Positions 1-9,265 are shown, counted from the first letter of the stretch. The stretch is 64,000 nt of DNA from an uncultured Selenomonas sp. (GCA_947167105.1 CAMVGU010000001.1:1-64000); one strand, 5' to 3'. The notes: generated by a model not told the origin, from the sequence alone. Made by a program: numbers and translations.

Positions 1-55
1 GAACGGGTGGCTCTCACCATCAGAATGGGTGGCTCACCTGGGCCAGAATACTCAC
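1..55. mobile_element. Probable terminal repeats of an IS21-family element (end only)
   Basis: Two near-identical units containing GGGTGGCTC, each preceded by GAA(C/T), lie about 22 bp apart, followed by a third partial unit (GAATACTCAC). Spaced GGGTGGCTCAC units are typical of the multiple terminal repeats of IS21-type (istA/istB) elements. The body would lie to the left, outside the window. No transposase is visible here, so this is a family-level inference. Confidence 0.4.
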
Positions 56-200
56 ATTTCCTCAATCGTAGTAAAAACGTAGTAGGAATCAGTGTGTTTT
101 ACTATTCCGCAAACTGCCCCTCGGAGGGGCGTGGCAAGTGAACATTAATTTCATCATAGCATGGGAAATGGCGAATCACAATATCCTTACATCCTTGCAA

Positions 201-234
201 CAAAAAATAGGCAGGCTCCCGAAGGAAACCTGCC
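201..234 (-). terminator. Rho-independent terminator of the GntP permease gene
   Basis: On the minus strand a GGCAGG...CCTGCC stem with a TTCG-type loop is followed by TATTTTTTG, a classic intrinsic terminator. It lies about 140 bp past the permease stop. Apart from the IS-like end at 1-55 and a short GCCCCTC/GAGGGGC hairpin near 117-131, I see nothing convincing in bases 56-374. Short frames there have no ribosome-binding site. Confidence 0.7.
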
Positions 235-374
235 GTCATTTCTCTATTCATACTACCCGGAACATCCGCTGTGTCAGTCTTGCCTCTCTCTGGGGGCGAT
301 CGCCTCGCTCGATTTCTCGCCTTGCCCTTTCTTCCTCCATCTTCTTGACATCACCTTGCGGGCCCCATCATTAT

Positions 375-1637
375 TCATCCATGCACAAGATAAACGATAA
401 TCGAAACGAGGGTGCTGGTGAGGCCTATGGCGGCCTCATAGGGAATCAACTTCATGCGGTTTTTGATACTCATGCCCACGCTTCCACCTGTAGCGTGAAA
501 AAAGGAACCATGGGGAAGTGAATCAATGACCGTGGCTCCAGCGTGAATCATGGCTGCTGACGCAAGGGCAGGAATCCCGGCGCTCAGTAGGGCATCGGCA
601 AAGGTCTGCGCTGCCACGGCTGCTCCGGCGGTAGTGGAAGCGGTAGCTCCTGCCATCAGGATTCCCGCGATGGGTGCCAGTAAAAAATCAGGCATTTGCA
701 ATTGGGACAAAAGCCGAATAACATCTCCTTGGAGCGACGATGCCTTGATAATCCCTGCAATGGTTCCCGTTCCGACCAAGAGAATGGATACGCCGGCAAC
801 CTTGCTGAGACCATACTCCGTGTATTCTATCAATCCCTTGGCCTGACCCGTTGCAAGGATGCTTACAACGCCCCCCAAAGGCAGGGCAAGCAAAGGATCC
901 ACCGAAATTCCTGCCAAGGGGCGAAGCGCCAAGAGAGCAATCACCACTGCCGGCCCCAGAATCGCCGCAGAGAAAGAAGGCAGCTCCTTGCTTTCGCCCC
1001 GTTCCAAATCTGCAGCTGTAATGGCCTCTCCCTGTTTTCTGGCGAGGATACTCGCCAGAATCACCGTCATTCCAAAAGCAAACAGAGCAGGAATGAGGTT
1101 TGCCGCCATCACATCGGTCAAATCCTCTCCAAAGGCTTCCGTGACGGCAATGGTATTAGGGTTAGGTGAGATGATATTTCCTGCTTTGCCGCCGCCGATC
1201 ATGGCCAGAAGGACACACGCCTTGGAAAGTCCGGCCTTTTCGCCGATGGCAAGGGCAATGGGGGCAACGGTGATGACAGAAATGTCAATGAACACGCCGA
1301 CGGAGCAGATTACCATAGTGGCAAGGGCGACAGCAGCAACTGCGCGTCTTTCCCCCATGGTGGTTACAATCCTTTCGGCGATCCTCTGCGCCGCCCCCGT
1401 CTTGATAAGTGCCCCCGCCAAAACACCGCTGGTAAGAATGCGAAGCACCGAGGGCATCATGGCCCCCGCTCCCGAAACCATAGAGGAGACTGTGGCATTC
1501 AGCCCGCCGCCTCCGAGGATACCGCCAAGAATGGCACCGAGAATCAGACAGTATGCCGGCTGGGCTTTGCGTATGATGAGCAAAATGGAAACGACCAACC
1601 CAAAAAGTGCGCCAAAAGTAGAAAACTGAGCTTCCAC
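375..1637 (-). CDS. GntP-family permease (gluconate/hydroxyacid:H+ symporter type)
   Basis: A 420-residue, almost wholly hydrophobic protein with about 12 predicted membrane segments and many Gly/Ala-rich helices. The conserved GntP-family stretch around GGGKAGNIISPNPNTIA (about residues 147-163) is recognisable. The family imports gluconate or related organic acids by proton symport across the inner membrane. The GTG start at 1637 has an AGGAGG site 8-9 bases upstream. It is monocistronic, with a terminator downstream at 201-234. No sugar-acid kinase or dehydrogenase adjoins it, so the substrate cannot be assigned. The family call is firm. Confidence 0.85.
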   Translation of the reverse strand: MEAQFSTFGALFGLVVSILLIIRKAQPAYCLILGAILGGILGGGGLNATVSSMVSGAGAMMPSVLRILTSGVLAGALIKTGAAQRIAERIVTTMGERRAVAAVALATMVICSVGVFIDISVITVAPIALAIGEKAGLSKACVLLAMIGGGKAGNIISPNPNTIAVTEAFGEDLTDVMAANLIPALFAFGMTVILASILARKQGEAITAADLERGESKELPSFSAAILGPAVVIALLALRPLAGISVDPLLALPLGGVVSILATGQAKGLIEYTEYGLSKVAGVSILLVGTGTIAGIIKASSLQGDVIRLLSQLQMPDFLLAPIAGILMAGATASTTAGAAVAAQTFADALLSAGIPALASAAMIHAGATVIDSLPHGSFFHATGGSVGMSIKNRMKLIPYEAAIGLTSTLVSIIVYLVHG

Positions 1638-1836
1638 GTTCTATACCTCCTGTAGCCGAAAACAGGCATATCATCCTTATCACGTTCGCCATAATAAGCG
1701 GTTTTCCTGCCTTGTGCCGGACTCGCCGAGATAATATCGGAATTGTCGTAAAGTATAAAATGGTACAAAAGGCCATTTCGTGGTATATCATAGCCGTCAA
1801 TTGTAGTAGGTTGCTCGCAGATTTGGTGTGGCACTT

Positions 1837-2352
1837 TTAGATTTCAGCCTCAATGTTTCCGATGCGCGTGTAAATCATGCCGTTTTTGCCACGGTCTGAC
1901 CTCATCAGCGAAATCTCATGCACGTCCATCTCTCCAGTCGGCAAGTGCTGCAATAGCGTGTCCATTCTGCCGGTGAACTCAGTTTTTCGAACCAATGTGA
2001 TATGCGGTGCAAATTTCTTGCGGTCATAAGGAATGCCATGTTCGGCAAGAGCCCTTCTCAGCCGTCTGACACAGGAAAAAAGGGGATCGCTTGCTGCTAT
2101 TCCTGCCCAGTAGGTGTCGTGGAAATTTCCGGCACCGTCAAGCTGAATGGCAAATTGTTGAAACGAAATGTCAGACATTGCATCTGTAACAGTGTCGAGA
2201 TTGCCATATTCCCCGATAAAGGCGAGAGTTAGATGGAGATTCTCGGAGGGAACGAAATGTCCTTTTATACCAAGGGATTTCCATTGCTCCTGCAGGGCGA
2301 GGATAGATTGGCGCATTGTCCCTTCGAGTGAGATTGCCAGAAAAAGGCGCAT
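1837..2352 (-). CDS. thpR: RNA 2',3'-cyclic phosphodiesterase (ThpR, 2H phosphoesterase)
   Basis: The roughly 171-residue product carries both signature H-x-T/S-x motifs of the 2H superfamily: HLTLAFIGE near residue 45 and HITLVRK near residue 126. It begins MRLFLAISL, the usual start of this family. The enzyme opens 2',3'-cyclic phosphates on RNA ends and was historically called 2'-5' RNA ligase. I chose the ATG at 2352 over an earlier in-frame ATG (2382) because AAGGAG sits 7 bases upstream and homologues begin here. It stands alone between the permease and a structured intergenic region. Confidence 0.88.
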   Translation of the reverse strand: MRLFLAISLEGTMRQSILALQEQWKSLGIKGHFVPSENLHLTLAFIGEYGNLDTVTDAMSDISFQQFAIQLDGAGNFHDTYWAGIAASDPLFSCVRRLRRALAEHGIPYDRKKFAPHITLVRKTEFTGRMDTLLQHLPTGEMDVHEISLMRSDRGKNGMIYTRIGNIEAEI

Positions 2353-2598
2353 ATATTTCTCCTTTTGCAGAAATGGGAGCACATCGGTGCTATTCTCTGA
2401 ACCGATTCCGCAGGAGGGAAATTTCCTGCAATATACACTGCAATTTTACCATGAACGTGGCATGAATGGCAAGCAATTGAGGTAGTGGAAAATTACATAA
2501 GCTATCGTGTTGTGTCCTTTTCAGATTTCATTTTCTGCATACTAGATTTCATTATTCATATTGTACATTCTTTTCGCTATGATGTAAAGTAAAGACAG

Positions 2599-2689
2599 CG
2601 GACGCAACCGTCGCATCACGCTCCTGCGACGCTGAGGCTAGTCCCTTTAGGGGCGTCCGAACTGGGCCATCCTGGCCGTTGTAGGATGG
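2599..2689 (+). other. Candidate structured RNA or palindromic element upstream of an aldo/keto reductase gene
   Basis: Several exact complementary arms nest in about 90 bases. CGGACGC (2599-2605) pairs with GCGTCCG (2653-2659) and encloses CGTCGCA (2609-2615)/TGCGACG (2625-2631) and a CCC-TTTA-GGG hairpin (2643-2652), giving a three-way junction. A separate CCATCCT (2667-2673)/AGGATGG (2683-2689) hairpin follows. It ends about 15-35 bases before the next gene's start. I do not recognise a known riboswitch class, and it could also be a repeat-derived DNA element. The rest of the 2353-2705 gap is AT-rich and holds no gene that I can support. Confidence 0.45.
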
Positions 2690-2726
2690 CGGTAAGCTAT
2701 CAAGTATGCGAAAGGAAGAAAATACG

Positions 2727-3575
2727 GTGGATTACATTTCCTTGAATGATGGGGTTAAAATACCCCAAATAGGTTTCGGCACGTTTCAGATTCCGGCAGA
2801 TGGTTCTACTTATCGAGCGGTCAAGGCGGCGCTGGTTGCAGGGTATCGGCATATCGACACGGCAGCGGCCTATTTCAACGAGGAAGAAGTGAGGCGTGCC
2901 ATCAAGGAAAGCGGCATTGTGCGGGAGGAGATTTTCCTCACTACGAAACTCTGGTTGCAGGACTACGGTTATGAGCAGGGTAAGAAGGGCATTGAGCGCT
3001 GCCTGCGGCATTTGGGTACATACATTGATCTGATGCTCATCCATCAACCTTACGGCGATGTTGCCGGAGCATGGAAAGCCATGGAGGAATACAAGAAATC
3101 GGAAGATATTCGCTCCTTGGGAGTGTCCAATATGACAACTGCGATATGGCGAGAAATTGTGCCGGAGCTGTCAAGCACGCCCTCTGTCAATCAGGTGGAG
3201 TTCAATCCTTACTGCCAGCAAAAAGAGCTGCGTGCCTTGCTGTCCAAGGAACATGTGGTGATGGAGGCGTGGGCACCATTGGGGCAGGGAAGCAGGGAAC
3301 TTCTCAGAGAGCCTGTGCTGGTGGGGTTGGCTAAGCGGTATCATAAGGACGTAGGGCAAATCATTCTTCGATTTGAAATACAGGAAGGATGTATCGTTCT
3401 GCCTCGCTCCACCAAGCCGGAACGGATGAGCACGAACCTCGATATCTTTGATTTTGAGCTGACTGAAGGCGAGATGGACTCCATCCGTAAGCTGGACAAA
3501 GGACACGGCATCCACAATCCTGATGCGCCGGGAGTGGAGGAAATGCTCAGAAAAGCCTTTGTTATTACGGACTGA
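2727..3575 (+). CDS. Aldo/keto reductase (AKR5-like, NADPH-dependent)
   Basis: About 282 residues with the full AKR TIM-barrel signature: IGFGTFQI at the N-terminus, HIDTAAAY (catalytic Asp and Tyr), TTKLW (catalytic Lys), LIHQP (catalytic His) and a late LPRSTKPERM stretch that binds the NADPH phosphate. It reduces aldehydes or ketones; the substrate is unknown. I prefer the GTG at 2727 because AAAGGAAG lies 9 bases upstream and homologues begin close to this residue. An in-frame ATG at 2706 has no ribosome-binding site and abuts the structured element. It is the first gene of a redox-enzyme cluster. Confidence 0.85.
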   Translation: MDYISLNDGVKIPQIGFGTFQIPADGSTYRAVKAALVAGYRHIDTAAAYFNEEEVRRAIKESGIVREEIFLTTKLWLQDYGYEQGKKGIERCLRHLGTYIDLMLIHQPYGDVAGAWKAMEEYKKSEDIRSLGVSNMTTAIWREIVPELSSTPSVNQVEFNPYCQQKELRALLSKEHVVMEAWAPLGQGSRELLREPVLVGLAKRYHKDVGQIILRFEIQEGCIVLPRSTKPERMSTNLDIFDFELTEGEMDSIRKLDKGHGIHNPDAPGVEEMLRKAFVITD

Positions 3576-3634
3576 AAGCACGGCTTTATCGGTAATAACA
3601 TAAAAATTATTGACGCTGACAGAAAAAGGATGAT

Positions 3635-3666
3635 GAGCGTCTTAGTGCTTTAGCACTTAGAGGCTC
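3635..3666. repeat. Imperfect 32-bp stem-loop between two aldo/keto reductase genes
   Basis: GAGC...GCTC outer arms and AGTGC/GCACT inner arms around a TTTA loop give 12 pairs of 14. There is no T tract behind it, so it is not a standard terminator. It sits just upstream of the ribosome-binding site of the next gene and may be a repeat remnant or a processing or attenuation hairpin. Confidence 0.5.
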
Positions 3667-3699
3667 ACATACGTAGCGAAGCGAAGGAGCAATGAAAAA

Positions 3700-4692
3700 A
3701 TGCAGTATGTAAAATTCGGCAACACGGGTATGGATGTTTCGCGGATTTGCCTTGGCATGATGAGCTTCGGCAAACCCGGCAAGGAAAATGGCGTATTTCC
3801 TTGGGCGAGAAACTACGAGGACGGCAAGGAGATTTTCAAGAAGGCCATCGACCTTGGCATCAATTACTTCGACACGGCCAATGTCTACCAGATGGGCACC
3901 AGTGAGGAAATCACGGGACGTTATATAAAGGACTTTGGGCTGAACCGGGATGAAATCGTGGTGGCAACGAAGGTGAATTTTGAGATGCGCCCCGGCCGTC
4001 CCAACGGCGGCGGCACTTCCCGCAAGAATGTCATGGCAGAGATCGACCATAGTTTGAAACGTCTGGGACTTGATTATGTGGATCTCTATCAGATTCATCG
4101 CTTGGATGCAAACACCCCCATGGAGGAAACCATGGAAGCATTGCATGATGTGGTGAAGAGCGGCAAGGCGCGTTATATCGGCGCATCGACGATTTTCGCC
4201 TGGCAGCTCGAACGTATGCAGAACATTGCCGAGAAGCACGGCTGGACGAAGTTCGTTTCCCTTCAGCCCCAATACAATCTCATCTACCGCGAGGAAGAAA
4301 GGGAAATCATGCCTCTCTGCCAGGATAGGAAAATGGCGGTTGTGCCTTGGAGTCCTCTCGCCGGTGGTCGTTGCGCCCATCCCTGGGGAACGGCAACGGA
4401 ACGCAACAAGATCGACGATGTCTCTCCGATGGTCTGGAACGCTACCAACGATGTGGACAAGGTGGTCGTTGACAATCTCGAAAAGGTAGCGAAGGAACAT
4501 GGCCGCACCATGGCGCAGGAATCCCTCGCATGGATGCTGTCGAAGCCTTACATCACTGCGCCAATCGTTGGCACAACCGCCGTGCAGCACATTGAGGAAG
4601 CCGTTTCCGCCCTCGACATTCAGCTCGATGAGGAGGAAATCAAGGCACTCGAAGCACCCTATGTGCCGCATATCAAGACAGGGGCATTTTGA
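3700..4692 (+). CDS. Aldo/keto reductase (YajO/Tas-like subgroup)
   Basis: The 330-residue product has the AKR barrel signature: CLGMMSFG near the N-terminus, YFDTANVY (catalytic Asp/Tyr), VVATKV (Lys), LYQIHR (His), GASTIFAWQL and a C-terminal PIVGTTAVQHIEEA motif for the cofactor. The order and length resemble the YajO-type subgroup rather than the 280-residue upstream paralogue, so the pair is not a recent tandem duplication. The ATG at 3700 has AAGGAG about 11 bases upstream. Its last codons overlap a headless hydrolase frame. It probably reduces small carbonyl compounds. Confidence 0.85.
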   Translation: MQYVKFGNTGMDVSRICLGMMSFGKPGKENGVFPWARNYEDGKEIFKKAIDLGINYFDTANVYQMGTSEEITGRYIKDFGLNRDEIVVATKVNFEMRPGRPNGGGTSRKNVMAEIDHSLKRLGLDYVDLYQIHRLDANTPMEETMEALHDVVKSGKARYIGASTIFAWQLERMQNIAEKHGWTKFVSLQPQYNLIYREEEREIMPLCQDRKMAVVPWSPLAGGRCAHPWGTATERNKIDDVSPMVWNATNDVDKVVVDNLEKVAKEHGRTMAQESLAWMLSKPYITAPIVGTTAVQHIEEAVSALDIQLDEEEIKALEAPYVPHIKTGAF

Positions 4693-5135
4693 GAACATTG
4701 GAGGGGCGAAAAGTCCTTCGCACGGACAAAGTCAAGGCCATCATTGCCTACGAGCCGGGCGGTACTCCCTTCCTGTTCCCGGAAACGGAAATGCCTAAGA
4801 TAACGGATGCCCGCTTTAAGGCACTTTCTGCCTCGGCCATGGGCGTGCCCATGGGGGATTTCCTGAAGCTAACCAAGATTCCCATTATTCTGTATTACGG
4901 AGATTACATCAGGATCGGTTCCGAAAATGTGGGCGAGGACAAATGGGGGACAGAGTACGCCATGGCGCAGCAATTCGTGGAGACTATCAATCGTCATGGA
5001 GGAGATGCCACCTTGGTACACTTGCCGGATGTAGGCATCAAAGGCAATTCCCATTTCCTTATGCAGGAAAAGAACAATCGTGAGATTTTGGAATTGGCGC
5101 TCAAGTGGCTGCACGAGAAGGGATTAGATAAATAA
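4689..5135 (+). pseudogene. 5'-truncated alpha/beta-hydrolase remnant
   Basis: The frame encodes about 148 residues matching only the C-terminal half of an alpha/beta-hydrolase. It has a central IIAYEPGG strand-turn, PIILYYGDYI, and a late NRHGGDATLVHLPDVG region followed by GNSHF, which holds the likely catalytic-triad His. The nucleophile elbow and oxyanion loop expected upstream are absent. The only start (TTG 4689) overlaps the preceding stop and has no ribosome-binding site. I read it as the tail of a deleted gene fused to the end of the reductase gene. Expression as a translationally coupled fragment cannot be excluded. Confidence 0.7.
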
Positions 5136-5278
5136 TTTTTTTGTACGTACGGAAAGCGAGGATGGCATATTTTTTGAAATGCCGGGAAGCAGCGAATATG
5201 GCGGGGAGTCCACTTCCGACAAGGGAAGAACCGGTGTTTACAAAATTCGTGCATTGATTGAGAAAAGAGGTTGAATAC

Positions 5279-5806
5279 ATGTCCAAAATCTTAATTGCCT
5301 ACTATTCCCGCAAGGGGCAGAACTATGTGAACGGCAGCATCAAGAATCTTGCCAAGGGCAATACCGAAGTCGTGGCAGAGTTTGTCCAAAAGGCTGTAGG
5401 CGGTGATTTGTTTGAAATCGACACGGTAAAAAAATACGCCGAGGACTACACGCAGTGTACCGTGGAGGCCAAGGAGGAACTTCGGGCCAAGGCACGCCCC
5501 GAACTCAGCAAGTATCTTGACAGCATTGACGAATATGACACAATTTTCCTCGGCTATCCCTGCTGGTGGGGGACGATGCCCATGGCTTGCTATACTTTTT
5601 TGGAGCATTACGACACGGCGGGCAAGAAAATTGTTCCCTTCTGCACACATGAGGGGAGCGGTATGGGAGGCAGTGAGAAGGAGATAAAAAAGACCTGCCC
5701 GAAGGCTCAGGTGTTTTCCGGTCTCCCAATCCATGGCGCGGAGGCGGCAAATTCCCAATCTACGGCATCTGCTTGGGCAAAGAAAGCCATTGCGACGCAA
5801 AGCTAA
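5279..5806 (+). CDS. Flavodoxin-like protein
   Basis: A 175-residue protein starting MSKILIAYYSRKGQN, the FMN-phosphate loop of the flavodoxin fold. It also has FLGYPCWWGTMP (the second FMN loop) near residue 95 and FCTHEGSGMGGS near residue 125. It is probably an FMN-binding electron carrier or small flavin reductase of the type often found beside aldo/keto reductases in anaerobes. The ATG at 5279 is chosen over an upstream in-frame codon because AAGAGG lies 8 bases ahead. The 143 bp before it contain no supportable gene. Confidence 0.85.
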   Translation: MSKILIAYYSRKGQNYVNGSIKNLAKGNTEVVAEFVQKAVGGDLFEIDTVKKYAEDYTQCTVEAKEELRAKARPELSKYLDSIDEYDTIFLGYPCWWGTMPMACYTFLEHYDTAGKKIVPFCTHEGSGMGGSEKEIKKTCPKAQVFSGLPIHGAEAANSQSTASAWAKKAIATQS

Positions 5807-5814
5807 TCCTTTAG

Positions 5815-5970
5815 GGAATTTATGAGACCATCAGGAAGCATGGCAAGAAAGTTGTCATCATGGAACCGGTCAAAGGCGGGATGTTGGCGAACTTTCCGCC
5901 GGGACTTGAAAAAGAAATGAAGGCTGTGCAGCCGAACCTTTCCGCTGCATCCTGGGCAATACGTTTGTAA
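5815..5970 (+). pseudogene. Remnant of a ferredoxin-type aldo/keto reductase
   Basis: Translating 5815-5970 gives 51 codons to a TAA that read as an internal piece of a 4Fe-4S-containing aldo/keto reductase: a YETIRKHGKKVVIMEP strand, KGGMLANFP, then SAASWAIRL. There is no start codon context, no N-terminal barrel and no cysteine-rich C-terminus. It lies 9 bases after the flavodoxin stop. It is a decayed fragment of a third reductase in this cluster, not a functional gene. Confidence 0.7.
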
Positions 5971-6012
5971 AGAAAAACTGTTGATGATGCTATATCTAAT
6001 AGGGAGGAAAAT

Positions 6013-6858
6013 ATGAGCGATAAGAAAAAAGAGGTTGTGGTATTGGTCGGCGCAGGCTCCATCGGACAGGCCATTGCCCGGAGAGTGGGCGCAGGAAGGC
6101 ATGTAGTGCTGGGGGATCTTCGGCAGGAACATGCGGATGCGGCAGCAAAGGTCTTAGAGGATGCAGGCTTTGAGACGAGTACGATAGAGGTGGACATTTC
6201 CTCCCGTGAGTCGATTTTGCAGCTTATCGAGCATGCACAGCAGTTCGGGCCTATCACGAATCTCATCAATGCGGCGGGGGTGTCCCCTTCCCAGGCTCCC
6301 GTGTCGGCGATTTTGAAAGTTGACCTTTACGGCACGGCGGTACTTTTGGAAGAATTCGGCAAGGTGATTGCCGAGGGCGGCTCCGGTGTGGTGATTTCTT
6401 CCCAATCCGGCCATCGCCTGGGTGCCCTTTCCGAGGAGCAGAATATGCGGCTTGCCACTACGCCCACAGAGGAACTTTTGGAGCTGGATTTTCTCAAGGA
6501 AATCACGGACACCCTTAAAGCGTATCAGTATTCCAAACGCTGCAACGTCCTGCGGGTCATGTATGAGGCAACGCGCTGGGGCAAGCGCGGCGCAACCATA
6601 AACTCCATCAGCCCCGGCATCATCATTACGCCGCTGGCAAATGACGAACTCAAAGGCCCACGGGGCGAAGGCTATCGCAAGATGCTCTCCGCAAGCCCTG
6701 CGGGACGCGCGGGGACGCCGGACGAAGTGGGAGAGCTTGCCGAGTTTCTCATGAGTAAGCGCGGCAGGTTCATCAGCGGCGCAGACTATCTCATGGACGG
6801 CGGTACCACGGCATCCTATTGGTATGGTGATCTTCAGTATCTGAAGAAAACACATTGA
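6013..6858 (+). CDS. Short-chain dehydrogenase/reductase (SDR)
   Basis: The 281-residue Rossmann-fold enzyme has VLVGAGSIGQAIAR (a dinucleotide-binding glycine motif variant), INAAGVSP (the NAG motif), catalytic YQYSK near residue 175 (YxxxK) and ISPGIIITPL after it. The C-terminus has the usual GRAGTPDEVGELAEFLMS and ISGADYLMDGG signatures. It is an NAD(P)-dependent oxidoreductase of unknown substrate. The region before the YxxxK is longer than usual (about 35 residues after SSQSGH). The ATG at 6013 has a strong GGGAGGA site 5-6 bases upstream. A strong terminator follows at 6977-7026. Confidence 0.88.
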   Translation: MSDKKKEVVVLVGAGSIGQAIARRVGAGRHVVLGDLRQEHADAAAKVLEDAGFETSTIEVDISSRESILQLIEHAQQFGPITNLINAAGVSPSQAPVSAILKVDLYGTAVLLEEFGKVIAEGGSGVVISSQSGHRLGALSEEQNMRLATTPTEELLELDFLKEITDTLKAYQYSKRCNVLRVMYEATRWGKRGATINSISPGIIITPLANDELKGPRGEGYRKMLSASPAGRAGTPDEVGELAEFLMSKRGRFISGADYLMDGGTTASYWYGDLQYLKKTH

Positions 6859-6960
6859 TTGCAGGGAAAAGAGGCAGGAAGGCCAACTTCAGACTGCCCA
6901 GCATCTGTTGTCTTTTGTGTTGAAAGAAAATTCCGTTTGCTGTATCGCACAGTTTCCGTT

Positions 6961-6973
6961 TATCAACACGCCC
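6961..6973. repeat. Solo copy of the terminal sequence of the 22035-22195 element
   Basis: TATCAACACGCCC here is the reverse complement of the start of the 161-bp inverted-repeat element at 22035 (GGGCGTGTTGAT). No partner end is visible in the flanking 150 bp, so this may be a remnant. It directly abuts the terminator stem at 6977. Confidence 0.4.
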
Positions 6974-6976
6974 TGG

Positions 6977-7026
6977 AGACGGTCATTGCAGGAGGATAGC
7001 AGTTCCTTCTGCGATGACCGTCTTTT
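6977..7026 (+). terminator. Strong intrinsic terminator after the SDR gene
   Basis: The arms AGACGGTCAT (6977-6986) and ATGACCGTCT (7014-7023) continue through GCAG/CTGC and AGGA/TCCT, about 18 pairs in all, with a 7-base loop and TTTT at the end. It closes the accessory redox cluster upstream of tgt. Confidence 0.7.
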
Positions 7027-7057
7027 CGCGCATTCAATACCACCGTTTTTATTCGCA

Positions 7058-7101
7058 GCAGGAGTAAGAATTGTCAATTTTTCAGGTGAGCTTACTCCTG
7101 C
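7058..7101. repeat. 11-bp perfect inverted repeat upstream of the tgt promoter
   Basis: GCAGGAGTAAG (7058-7068) and CTTACTCCTGC (7091-7101) are exact reverse complements around a 22-base AT-rich loop. They lie about 20 bp before the predicted -35 of tgt. There is no terminal T tract. It could be an operator or a decayed palindromic repeat. Confidence 0.4.
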
Positions 7102-7121
7102 CGCGACGTGTGTCAATTTTC

Positions 7122-7151
7122 TTGTCTAATTTTCTTATTTTGTGGTAGAAT
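7122..7151 (+). promoter_or_regulatory. Predicted sigma-A promoter of the tgt operon
   Basis: TTGTCT (7122-7127) and TAGAAT (7146-7151) are separated by 18 bases. The TTG start of tgt lies 47 bases beyond. Confidence 0.5.
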
Positions 7152-7164
7152 AGATGGCGTGTGA

Positions 7165-8325
<1,161 letters not shown>

Positions 8326-8363
8326 GTTATTGACAGGTATATTGATTCAAGAGAGGTGTTTCT

Positions 8364-8648
8364 ATGAGCCAGGATATGCTCGCTGCCCTGGGTACCTGGG
8401 GCCCGATAGTCCTGATGATTGCGATTTTCTATTTTTTGTTGTACCGTCCCCAGAAGATTGAGCACAAGAAACGCGCAAAGATGCTGGAAAGCCTGAAGCG
8501 CGGTGATGAGGTGGTGACCATCGGCGGCATTTACGGCAGGATTACGGAGGTGCAGGAGAAGAAACTGCGCCTGAAAATCGCCAACAACGTGGAAATTGAT
8601 GTGGTGCGTGCCTCCATCAATGCTAAGGTCACGGAGGAAGATGCCTGA
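8364..8648 (+). CDS. yajC: Preprotein translocase subunit YajC
   Basis: A 94-residue protein with one N-terminal membrane helix (about residues 12-30, IVLMIAIFYFLLYRPQKIE) followed by a basic stretch and the YajC core KRGDEVVTIGGIYGRI. It associates with SecDF-YidC in the inner membrane. It sits 38 bp after tgt and upstream of secD, as in many bacteria, although three genes are interposed here before secD. The ATG has GAGAGGTG 8 bases upstream. Confidence 0.95.
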   Translation: MSQDMLAALGTWGPIVLMIAIFYFLLYRPQKIEHKKRAKMLESLKRGDEVVTIGGIYGRITEVQEKKLRLKIANNVEIDVVRASINAKVTEEDA

Positions 8649-8650
8649 GT

Positions 8651-9265
8651 ATGGTCAGCAGGACATCTGCGGAAGCGCAGTGCCAGCATGAGGAAAAGAA
8701 GTTGCTGCGGCAGCAGTTCCTGGCTGCCAGGCGCACGCTGACACAGGAGGAACGGCTGGCAGCCAGCCATGAGATGACTGAAGGGCTGAGGGCGCTGCCG
8801 GAGTTCCGGCAGGCGCGGAGCATTTTCCTGTACGCCTCCCTGCCGGATGAAGTCCAGCTTTATGAGCTGATGGATAGCTGTCTGGCAGAGGGCAGGCAGG
8901 TGTCCTTGCCGCTCATCAAGCGCCAAGGGGTCATGGTGCCGGTTTTGCTGCCAGGCCGTGAGGCTTTGGTGACGGGCGAATACGGCATTGCGACAGTCAG
9001 GGCAGAGATGCGCAGGGAGCTTGCGCCGGAGAGACTTGATCTCATTATCGTGCCGGGAGCGGCTTTCGCGCCGGACGGTGCCCGCCTGGGCCTGGGGGCA
9101 GGTTTCTATGACCGCTTTATGGCGGAGCAGGCGCCCCAGGCCTTGCGAGTTGCGCTGGCCTTTGACTGCCAGCTGGCTGAAGGCTTGCCTATGGAGGCAC
9201 ATGACCAGTATGTGCAGTTCATCCTGACGGAAAGCCGTCAAATAATATGTGGGAAGGTAAACTGA
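8651..9265 (+). CDS. 5-formyltetrahydrofolate cyclo-ligase
   Basis: The 204-residue protein carries the family hallmarks: K-x-x-LR-x-x-x-L near residue 17, a PD-x-V strand (SLPDEVQLY) and the C-terminal glycine-rich ATP-binding loop GARLGLGAGFYDRFM. The enzyme converts 5-formyl-THF to methenyl-THF using ATP. It begins 2 bp after the yajC stop, with GGAGGA inside the end of yajC, so translation is probably coupled. The first 12 residues precede the conserved region, so a later start is possible. Confidence 0.9.
   Translation: MVSRTSAEAQCQHEEKKLLRQQFLAARRTLTQEERLAASHEMTEGLRALPEFRQARSIFLYASLPDEVQLYELMDSCLAEGRQVSLPLIKRQGVMVPVLLPGREALVTGEYGIATVRAEMRRELAPERLDLIIVPGAAFAPDGARLGLGAGFYDRFMAEQAPQALRVALAFDCQLAEGLPMEAHDQYVQFILTESRQIICGKVN

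Noticed and set aside
138-521. 127-codon plus-strand frame at the left edge
   Set aside because: No ribosome-binding site, no recognisable motif, and it overlaps the end of the well-supported minus-strand permease gene and its terminator.
2599-2689. tRNA or known riboswitch in the structured region
   Set aside because: No acceptor/T-arm pattern or TTC-A loop, and the arms do not match FMN, TPP, SAM, cobalamin or fluoride consensus sequences.
3700-4692. Recent tandem duplication of aldo/keto reductases
   Set aside because: The two genes differ in length, in motif wording and in subgroup features, so they are separate families rather than fresh copies.
3607-4698. 363-codon minus-strand frame opposite the second aldo/keto reductase
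   Set aside because: Shadow of a gene with clear catalytic motifs; no start context or family signature.
5136-5278. Short open frame between hydrolase remnant and flavodoxin
   Set aside because: About 37 codons from a GTG, no ribosome-binding site and no recognised motif.
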